Shown here piece by piece: positions 16,496 to 22,915 of a stretch of 64,000 bases of DNA; positions within the stretch are counted from its first letter, which is position 1; every line of letters starts with the position of its first letter. This stretch comes from JBFMCT01 sp046565765. GTDB lineage: Bacteria; Actinomycetota; Acidimicrobiia; Acidimicrobiales; AC-14. Below the pieces are notes generated by a model. It did no database searches, was not told the origin of the DNA, and saw only the letters and a program-made list of their open reading frames with translations. The translations under genes and the position numbers were made by a program. Location of the stretch: assembly GCA_046565765.1 (NCBI GenBank), contig JBKHXX010000057.1, positions 1 to 64,000 of the forward strand, read 5' to 3'.

Positions 16496-17169
16496 CCCGC
16501 CACCGCCAGCAGGGCTCGCTCGAAGGCGCGCTCGGCGCCCCGGGGCACGCGGGTGACCAGCAGGCCGGCGTCGACGGCTCGGGCGATGTTGACGTCGACC
16601 GGCAGCTCGGCCCACACCGGCACGCCCAGCACGTCCTCCACGTCACGGCGTTGGAGGGACCGGCCGGCCTCGGCCAGGAGGACCACGGCGCTGGGCCGCA
16701 GAGGTGCGGCGAGGGCGCGGCGCACAGCCAGGTAGCAGGGCCGCAGCACGGCCAGCGACAGGGTGGCGCCCGCCGCCAGCTGCCGGCCGGGCGTGCGGTC
16801 GGCCCCCCCGCAGTCGGCCACCACGGGACGGTCGCCGGCCGCCAACAGGGCGGCCAAGGTCTCCGCTCGTGATGCCCACGCTCCCGGGCCGAGGCCGCCG
16901 ACCGAGCCCCGAGGAAGCAGCCGCACGCCCCGGTTCGCCTCGACTTCCAGACGGGCCAGCGCGTCGGCGCCCACGTCGGGCGGAGCGCCCAGCCAGTCGG
17001 CCAGGCCGGGACCGGACGGCTCGGGGAGCCCCAGGGCCGCGGGCACGTCGCCGTCGGCGTCGGCCAGCACCACGCCCGAGGAGGACCGGCGGGCCCACGC
17101 GAGGGCCAGGAGGACGGAGACGACGGTGGTTCCGCTGCCTCCCTTGGGCGACCAGCACGCAACCAGCAC
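16492..17169 (-). CDS. tadZ: CpaE/TadZ-like P-loop localisation ATPase
   Basis: 225-residue MinD/ParA-like protein with the deviant Walker A SPKGGSGTTVVSVLLAL near the N-terminus and VVLADADGDVPAALGLPEP following. In Tad systems this protein places the pilus machine in the cell. The GTG at 17169 has GGGAGG 7 nt upstream; a TTG at 17193 is less likely. It is the first gene of the tad operon, so its promoter should lie in 17170-17311. Confidence 0.88.
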   Translation of the reverse strand: MLVACWSPKGGSGTTVVSVLLALAWARRSSSGVVLADADGDVPAALGLPEPSGPGLADWLGAPPDVGADALARLEVEANRGVRLLPRGSVGGLGPGAWASRAETLAALLAAGDRPVVADCGGADRTPGRQLAAGATLSLAVLRPCYLAVRRALAAPLRPSAVVLLAEAGRSLQRRDVEDVLGVPVWAELPVDVNIARAVDAGLLVTRVPRGAERAFERALLAVAG

Positions 17170-17311
17170 GGGAGGACCTCCCTCTGACAGCAAAGTGCAT
17201 CAGGGGGAAGGAAACGTCACGAGTCTAGGCGCGCGCCAGGCGGGGCGCAAGCGTGTTCGGGGAAGAAACGCGCGACCCCGGCCCGCCCCAGCGAGCCGGG
17301 ACCGGAGCGAA

Positions 17312-17389
17312 CTAGCTGGAGGCCTTGACCTTCTTCGCGGCTACGACCCCAAGAGCGACAAGGATGGCGAGCAGGATCAGTTTCTTCAT
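17312..17389 (-). CDS. Tiny membrane protein
   Basis: 25-residue peptide starting MKKLILLAILVALGVVAAKK and ending KASS: one hydrophobic helix flanked by lysines. It resembles the N-terminus of the actinobacterial DLW-39 small proteins but lacks the DLW motif and is shorter. No good ribosome site is visible. It sits alone between the tad operon and the tRNA. Confidence 0.4.
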   Translation of the reverse strand: MKKLILLAILVALGVVAAKKVKASS

Positions 17390-17473
17390 GGGGGACGAGC
17401 CTAGACCCGCGCCCGGCCCCGCGGAAGAGGCGCTGTACGCGGCGTTCGCGCCACGCAGGCTAGTTTGAGCCCC

Positions 17474-17569
17474 GGAGGTGTCCGGGCGCCTGGTGGGCCC
17501 CACCGCCTTCAAAGCGGCTGAGGCGGGTGATCCCCGTCTGGCGGGTTCGATTCCCGTCCACCTCCGCCA
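17474..17569 (+). tRNA. selC: tRNA-Sec (anticodon UCA)
   Basis: A 96-nt tRNA with encoded CCA. The anticodon loop is CTTCAAA (17507-17513), giving anticodon TCA, closed by CCGC/GCGG. The T arm is GCGGG-TTCGATT-CCCGT (17541-17557). The long acceptor begins GGAGGTG and pairs with CACCTCC. A long variable arm (GGCGGG...CCCGTC) lies between the anticodon and T arms. The UCA anticodon, long acceptor and long extra arm together identify a selenocysteine tRNA and not a suppressor of another class. It implies selA, selB, selD and at least one selenoprotein elsewhere; none is seen in this window. Confidence 0.95.
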
Positions 17570-17601
17570 ACTCCTCCGGGTCGCCGGCACGCGCCCGCCT
17601 C

Positions 17602-18576
17602 CTAGACGGCCAGGAGGTCGCGGGCGCCGGTGTCGCTCGACGGGTGGCGCAGCTTCGACATGGCCCGGGCCTCGATCTGGCGAATCCGTTCCCGGGTGAG
17701 GTTGAAGTGCTCGCCGACCTCCTCCAGCGTGCGGGGCTCGCCACGGTCGAGACCGAAGCGCAGGCGGAGGATCTCCCGCTCCCGCTCGTCGAGCGGGCCC
17801 AACAGCTTGGCGATCTCGTCGGGCAGCAGCGCGGTGGCCGCCACCTCGAACGGCGACTCGGCGGAACGGTCCTCGACCACGTCGCCCAGCTCGGCGTCGC
17901 CGTCCTCACGCAGTGGCTCGGAGAGCGACAGGGGCTCGGCCGCGAAGCGCAGGGCCTCGGTGACCTTGTCCTCGGGCATCTCCACCTCGGCCGACAGCTC
18001 CGACAGCGTGGCCGGACGGCCCAGCTTGAGCTCCAGCCGGGCGCGCGCCTTCTGCAGGCGGGCGAGCGTGTCGCCGGCGTGCACGGGGAGGCGGATGGTG
18101 CGGCCTGTGTTGGCGATGCCGCGGGTGATGGCCTGACGGATCCACCACGTGGCGTAGGTGGAGAACTTGAACCCCTTGCGCCAGTCGAACTTCTCGACGG
18201 CGTGCATCAGGCCCAGGTTTCCCTCCTGGATGAGGTCGAGCAGGGGAAGGCCGGAAGCCTGGTACTTCTTGGCGATCGAGACGACCAGGCGGAGGTTGGA
18301 CTTGACGAAGGTGGACTGCGCCAGTTGGCCCTCGTTGGCGACGCGCCGGAGCTCGCGCCGCTTGGCCTGGGAGAGCCCTGGCTCCCCGTCCATGTGGCTG
18401 CGCGCTTCGTTGCCCGCCTCGATGGCCTTGGCCAGGCGGACTTCGTCGTCCTTGGTGAGCAGCGGGTACTGCCCGATGTCGGTGAGGTAGAGGCGGACGA
18501 GGTCTTCCTCGTCCCGCTCCACACGCTCTTTGGGCAACGTCAATTCCCTCGGAATCTGTGCTAGACCGGGCACCAA
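17602..18576 (-). CDS. Group 2 sigma-70 RNA polymerase sigma factor
   Basis: 324 residues, with no long acidic N-terminal extension, so more like SigB/HrdD paralogues than the housekeeping SigA. Region 1.2 is DLVRLYLTDIGQYPLLT. Region 2 includes LIQEGNLGLMHAVEKFDWRKGFKFSTYATWWIRQAI. Region 3 follows, and region 4 contains LDEREREILRLRFGLD and the helix TLEEVGEHFNLTRERIRQIEA. Possible starts are TTG 18576 or GTG 18573; neither has a clear ribosome site. The complete set of core-binding and -10 recognition motifs suggests it reads ordinary-looking promoters. Regulation by the RsbW/BldG pair at 7876-8661 is possible but unproven. Confidence 0.93.
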   Translation of the reverse strand: MVPGLAQIPRELTLPKERVERDEEDLVRLYLTDIGQYPLLTKDDEVRLAKAIEAGNEARSHMDGEPGLSQAKRRELRRVANEGQLAQSTFVKSNLRLVVSIAKKYQASGLPLLDLIQEGNLGLMHAVEKFDWRKGFKFSTYATWWIRQAITRGIANTGRTIRLPVHAGDTLARLQKARARLELKLGRPATLSELSAEVEMPEDKVTEALRFAAEPLSLSEPLREDGDAELGDVVEDRSAESPFEVAATALLPDEIAKLLGPLDEREREILRLRFGLDRGEPRTLEEVGEHFNLTRERIRQIEARAMSKLRHPSSDTGARDLLAV

Positions 18577-18660
18577 GGATCAACGCCTCTACGGGCGCGC
18601 GAATTCCTCGTGCCCCCGGTCGGGGTGTTCGTCTTGTCGCCGGTCAGCATACCGCTGCGG

Positions 18661-19137
18661 TCAAGACCCCCCGTCCGCTCGGTCAATCTGGTGGCCTTCC
18701 GATGACTCGAGCGGCCCTCCGTGCGCCGCCGCCGCCAGCTCGGCCCGATCGTCGGCCAGCACCAGGCTGAGCACCCGTCGCAGTGGTCCGCCGGCGGCGA
18801 CATCGTCCTCCGCCCGGTGCCACAACGCCTCGTACTCGCCGACGAGGCGGGGGAGGACGTCTCCGTAGTAGGCCTCCAGCCGCTTCCCCGTGGACAGGAC
18901 CGCCGCCAGCGATTCGACCAGCCCGCCGGCGCCGTCGCCGGCCTCCGCCTCGACGGGAGCCCGAACGAGCCCCTCCCACAGCTCGGCGTGCCAGGCGTGG
19001 CGGAACGACGCCACCCGCAGCGCCACCTTCACCTCGGGCTCGGGGACAGCCGGCGCCCATCCGCCGAGCACCTCGAACAGCCGCCGCTCGATGCCGCCGT
19101 AGTGGCGGGCCTTGGCGGCGAGCTCCGCAGTCAGCAT
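18661..19137 (-). CDS. Conserved actinobacterial protein of unknown function, ferritin-like helices
   Basis: 158-residue protein rich in Ala, Leu, Glu and Arg with four long helices suggested by composition. It begins MLTAELAAKARHYGGIERRLFE, which looks like a ferritin-like four-helix bundle, but no di-iron EExxH pattern is evident. There is no signal peptide. GGAG sits 7 nt before the ATG at 19137. It is divergent from the small membrane protein at 19233 and follows the sigma gene's promoter side. Function unknown. Confidence 0.72.
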   Translation of the reverse strand: MLTAELAAKARHYGGIERRLFEVLGGWAPAVPEPEVKVALRVASFRHAWHAELWEGLVRAPVEAEAGDGAGGLVESLAAVLSTGKRLEAYYGDVLPRLVGEYEALWHRAEDDVAAGGPLRRVLSLVLADDRAELAAAAHGGPLESSEGHQIDRADGGS

Positions 19138-19232
19138 CGTGGGCTCCGTCCCGTCTGTCTCACGACCACCCCGGCCGCCCACGGTTGCCGGCTTCTATGG
19201 TTTGATGGAAGTCAGCACGAAAGGCGGGATCG

Positions 19233-19466
19233 ATGGAATCCGACGGCGGCGGCGCGGCAGGCTTTCTCTTCCTCATCCTTGTCGGCCTCTACTTCATTCC
19301 ACTCATCGTCGCCCTCGTCCGCAAGGTCCCCAACGTCGGCTCCGTGGGCGTCATCAACTTCTTCCTTGGGTGGACGCTCATCGGCTGGGTCGTGGCCCTT
19401 GCCATGGCCGCCAGATCGGCCCCGACACCACCTTCCAGCTATCGGCCCCCACCGCCACCGAGCTGA
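19233..19466 (+). CDS. Small membrane protein of the superinfection-immunity (Imm) family
   Basis: 77 residues with two transmembrane helices (about 9-28 and 40-60). The motif NFFLGWTLIGWVVALAMA is characteristic of Imm_superinfect proteins. The C-terminus is a short Pro-rich tail. In phage T4 Imm blocks DNA entry of a second phage; many bacteria carry chromosomal homologues without known phage, so the function here is open. A ribosome site AAAGGCGGG precedes the ATG. Confidence 0.8.
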   Translation: MESDGGGAAGFLFLILVGLYFIPLIVALVRKVPNVGSVGVINFFLGWTLIGWVVALAMAARSAPTPPSSYRPPPPPS

Positions 19467-19500
19467 GTTTCCGGACACAGGAACGCAGGTCCGGGGCGGC

Positions 19501-19522
19501 GAGGGCGGATCTCCCGCCCCTC
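19501..19522. terminator. Hairpin between convergent genes
   Basis: GAGGGCGG (19501-19508) can pair with CCGCCCCTC (19514-19522), with one bulged C, around a 5-nt loop. It lies between the convergent superinfection-immunity-like gene and nadE and could act in both directions. No U-tract. Confidence 0.4.
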
Positions 19523-19551
19523 GGGCGGCGCGTCGAGCCCGTCGGCCGACG

Positions 19552-21246
19552 TCACCCCCGGTAGCGGTTGGTGATCGGCACCCGCCGGTCCTTGCCGAAC
19601 GCCTTGGGCGTCACCCGCACGCCGGGCGGGGCCTGCCGTCGCTTGTACTCGGCCTTGTCCACCATGCCCACCACCCGCCGTACCAGCTCGGGGTCGTAGC
19701 CGGCCCGCTCCAGGTCGCCGGCGGTGGCGTCGCCGCCCACGTAGGCCTCCAGCACCGGGTCGAGCTCGTCGTAGGGCGGCAGCGACTGGTCGTCGCGCTG
19801 GTCGGGGCGCAGCTCGGCCGAGGGGGGCTTGGTCAGCACCGCGTCGGGGATGCACGGATGGGCCTTGGCCAGCTGGTACACGAGCGTCTTGGGGACGTCC
19901 TTGATGACCGCGAACCCCCCCGCCAGGTCCCCGTACAGCGTCGAGAAGCCCACCGCCATCTCGCTCTTGTTGCCGGTGGCGAGCACCATCCAGCCGAACT
20001 TGTTGGACAGGGCCATCAGCAGCATCCCGCGGATGCGGGCCTGGATGTTCTCTTCGGTCAGGTCCTCCTGGCACCCTTCGAACGACTCGGCCAGCTGGTT
20101 GACGACGGCGGAGTGGACGGGCTCGATCTCGATGACCCGCCGCTCGATGCCGAGGCGGTCGGCCAGCTCCTGGGCGTCGGAGAGCGACCCCGGGCTCGAG
20201 TAGCGCGACGGCATGAGGACGCCGTGGACGTGCTCGGCGCCCAGCGCATCGACCGCGACGGCGGCGACGATCGACGAGTCCACCCCTCCCGACAGGCCGA
20301 TCACCACGTCGGTGAACCCGTTCTTGCGGACGTAGTCCCGGGTGCCGAGGACGAGAGCCCGGTGCACCTCCTCGACCGCCGGCAGCGGCTCGGTGAGCAC
20401 CGGCTTGGCCGACCCGTCCGCCGCCTCCGACGTGGCGGTGATCAGGATCTCCTCCAGGGGCGGTGCGGTGGCGCGGCCTCGCGGGTCGAGCAGCCGCTTG
20501 CGGAAGACGGGCCGCACGTCGAGGTCGAGCACCATGACGTGCTCCTCGAACTGGGGAGCCCGCGCCACCAGCTGGCCGCTGGCGTCGACCACCAGCGACG
20601 CCCCGTCGAACACCAGCTCGTCCTGGGCACCCACCGAGTTCACGTAGACCAGGGCGCACGAGGCGTCCGCAGCCCGGGTGGCGAGCATGCGCTCCCGCTC
20701 CGGCAGCCGTCCCGCGAAGTAAGGAGAGGCGCTGAGGTTGACGACCAGCTCGGCCCCGCCCGCGGCCTGGTCGGCCATCGGACCGGTCGGTGTCCACACG
20801 TCCTCGCAGATCGACACCCCCACCCGCACGCCCCCGACGAGGAACAGCTGCGGCTCGTGGGTGCCCGCCGCGAAGTACCGCTGCTCGTCGAACACCGAGT
20901 AGTTGGGGAGCAGCCGCTTGCGGTAGACGCCCTGCACCGAACCGTAGGCGCACACCGCAGCGGCGTTGTACAGGTCCCGCCGGGCGTCGACGAACCCCAC
21001 GACCGCCGCACAGCGGCTCGTGCGCGACGCCAGCTTCTCGAGGGCGGTGAGGTTGTCGCCCACGAAGCCGGGCTTGAGCAGCAGGTCCTCCGGCGGGTAG
21101 CCGGTGACGGCCAGCTCCGGGAAGACGGCCAGGTCGGCACCGGCCCGCTCCGCCTCGTCGAGCGCGGCGAGGACCCGCTCCACGTTGCCGTCCAGATCGC
21201 CGACGACGGTGTCGATCTGGCAGGCCGCGATCCGCAGGCGCGCCAC
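19552..21246 (-). CDS. nadE: Glutamine-dependent NAD+ synthetase
   Basis: 564 residues. The N-terminal nitrilase-like glutaminase domain (1-265) carries the Glu in VFPELAVTGYPPEDLL and the catalytic Cys in SICEDVWTP (about residue 145). The C-terminal synthetase domain (about 290-564) has the P-loop GLSGGVDSSIVAAVA (about 320) and KPPSAELRPDQ. It amidates nicotinate adenine dinucleotide, using ammonia channelled from glutamine, in the last step of NAD+ synthesis. The GTG at 21246 starts the usual RLRIAACQIDTVVGD sequence. The frame runs open far upstream only because glnE lies opposite. Confidence 0.96.
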   Translation of the reverse strand: MARLRIAACQIDTVVGDLDGNVERVLAALDEAERAGADLAVFPELAVTGYPPEDLLLKPGFVGDNLTALEKLASRTSRCAAVVGFVDARRDLYNAAAVCAYGSVQGVYRKRLLPNYSVFDEQRYFAAGTHEPQLFLVGGVRVGVSICEDVWTPTGPMADQAAGGAELVVNLSASPYFAGRLPERERMLATRAADASCALVYVNSVGAQDELVFDGASLVVDASGQLVARAPQFEEHVMVLDLDVRPVFRKRLLDPRGRATAPPLEEILITATSEAADGSAKPVLTEPLPAVEEVHRALVLGTRDYVRKNGFTDVVIGLSGGVDSSIVAAVAVDALGAEHVHGVLMPSRYSSPGSLSDAQELADRLGIERRVIEIEPVHSAVVNQLAESFEGCQEDLTEENIQARIRGMLLMALSNKFGWMVLATGNKSEMAVGFSTLYGDLAGGFAVIKDVPKTLVYQLAKAHPCIPDAVLTKPPSAELRPDQRDDQSLPPYDELDPVLEAYVGGDATAGDLERAGYDPELVRRVVGMVDKAEYKRRQAPPGVRVTPKAFGKDRRVPITNRYRG

Positions 21247-21291
21247 GAATGCCGAGCCTAACGGCGCCTCGAGGCGTAGCATGCCCAGACC

Positions 21292-22896
21292 ATGGATGGC
21301 GCTGCCATGGACTTCCCCGCCATGGACGACGCCACGATGGACGACGCAGCCCTCGTCCGCCGTGCGTCGGACGGCCAAACGGCCGCGTTCGACGCGCTCT
21401 ACCAGCGCTACTCGCCGCGCCTCCACGAGTTCCTGGCGTGGGTCCTGCAGGACTCCGAGGAAGCCGGCTACGTCCTCTACGACGCGTTCTGCGAGGTCGG
21501 TTCCCGCATCCACCAGCTCGTCGAGCCGGGACGGGTGCGGCCCTGGTTGTTCGCCGTCGCCAGCCGCCACGCCCTCCGCCACCGGGGCCAGCCCGGTGCA
21601 GCGGGTGACGCCCCCACCGACGCGGGCGGCGCGTGGGGCGAGCTGCTCCAGGTGGTGCGATCGGTTGGCCGGGACCTGTCTCCCCGGGAGCGGGCCCTCC
21701 TCCACCTCCGCTTCCGCCAGGGGTTCGACGGCGAGGAGCTGGCTGGCGCGGTGGGCGTCCCCGCCGAGGAGGCGACGGCTCAGGTCGACCGGCTCGTCGA
21801 CCGGGTCGAGCAGGCGCTCAGCCTCAGCGTCGTCGCCCACCTCGGCACCAAGGACTGCCCCGAGCTCAAGGTGCTCCTCGCCGACTGGGACGGCCACCTC
21901 GACAACCGCCAGCGGCCCATGCTCGAGGAGCACGCCGAGCGCTGCTCGATCTGCGGACCGCGCCGGCGCCGACACATCCCCGCCTCGTCGCTGCTGGGCG
22001 TCGCGCCCCCGGCCGCCATCCCGCCCGGCCTGCGGGAACGGCTCCTGGAGGACGTGGACCTCGGCAGCCGCCGGGGCCGCTCCTGGTCCGCCCGTCGCGG
22101 CGGCTTCCCTCCGCCCCTGCTCTCCGCCCACGACCTGCGGCACCGCCTGGTGGCGGTGGCGGCGGCCGTCGTCCTGGTGGCCACCGCCACCTTCCTGGTC
22201 ACGCGCGACGGCAGGGAGGGCGAAGAGGTGGCCAGCGTGGGGACGACCATCCGTCCCACGTCGACCACCCTCGCGGCACGAACGACCACCGTGCCCCCGA
22301 GCTCGTCGAGCACCGCGCCGCCCGATGGGGAGGGATCGGGTGCCCCCGGCGCCGCGAGCGGGACAGGTTCGGGCGCCACCGGCGGTGGCGGCATCACGGG
22401 CGGGGGCGCCTCGGGTACCGGCACGGGCGGGAGCGGCGCGGGCGGCGGCGGCGCGGGTGGGAGCGGCGCGGGCGGGGGCGGGAGCGGCGGGAGCGGGACG
22501 ACGTCCACCACACCCGCCCCCGCGCCGCCACCCGAGACGACCACCACCCCCGCGCCCGACGAGACACCACCGTCGCTCAGCAACCTCTCGGTGAGCCCGT
22601 CGGCGGTGCGGGCCAGCGGGTGCTCGGGCGGTGGGGACACGACGGCAACGGTGAGCGTCACCGCGACCGACGCCTCGGGCATCGGGTCGGTGCGGGCCAG
22701 CGTGGCCGGTCCCGCCTCGGACAGCACGGCCCTCTCCCACGTTGGCGGGGGCGTCTACCGGGGCACCATCGGGCCGTTCGAGAGCCCGCTGCCGGCGGGC
22801 GTCGACTTCCCCGCCCACGTGGTGGTGAGTGCCACCGACACCCACGGGAACACCGGGGTCACCAACACCGCCTTCACCATCCGCTGCGCGGGCTGA
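21292..22896 (+). CDS. Sigma-factor-like protein fused to zinc-finger, transmembrane and extracytoplasmic domains
   Basis: 534 residues. Residues about 20-85 resemble sigma region 2 (AAFDALYQRYSPRLHEFLAWVL), and about 125-175 resemble region 4 (LSPRERALLHLRFRQGFDGEELAGAVGV). A zinc-finger anti-sigma motif HAERCSIC (HxxxCxxC, about 214-221) follows, then a transmembrane helix (about 284-304). Next come a Thr/Pro linker and a Gly/Ser-rich low-complexity tract (about 360-405), and finally an Ig-like extracytoplasmic domain (about 425-534). The layout is a sigma factor, its anti-sigma domain and a sensor in one chain. Region 2.4 looks divergent, so promoter recognition is uncertain. Three ATGs near 21292 are possible starts. 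Confidence 0.8.
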   Translation: MDGAAMDFPAMDDATMDDAALVRRASDGQTAAFDALYQRYSPRLHEFLAWVLQDSEEAGYVLYDAFCEVGSRIHQLVEPGRVRPWLFAVASRHALRHRGQPGAAGDAPTDAGGAWGELLQVVRSVGRDLSPRERALLHLRFRQGFDGEELAGAVGVPAEEATAQVDRLVDRVEQALSLSVVAHLGTKDCPELKVLLADWDGHLDNRQRPMLEEHAERCSICGPRRRRHIPASSLLGVAPPAAIPPGLRERLLEDVDLGSRRGRSWSARRGGFPPPLLSAHDLRHRLVAVAAAVVLVATATFLVTRDGREGEEVASVGTTIRPTSTTLAARTTTVPPSSSSTAPPDGEGSGAPGAASGTGSGATGGGGITGGGASGTGTGGSGAGGGGAGGSGAGGGGSGGSGTTSTTPAPAPPPETTTTPAPDETPPSLSNLSVSPSAVRASGCSGGGDTTATVSVTATDASGIGSVRASVAGPASDSTALSHVGGGVYRGTIGPFESPLPAGVDFPAHVVVSATDTHGNTGVTNTAFTIRCAG

Positions 22897-22915
22897 CGCT
22901 GCGAAACTGCGGACC

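Noticed and set aside
22370..22510. Repetitive GGC-rich tract
   Set aside because: It encodes a Gly/Ser linker in the sigma-fusion protein; irregular, not a CRISPR or tandem repeat array.
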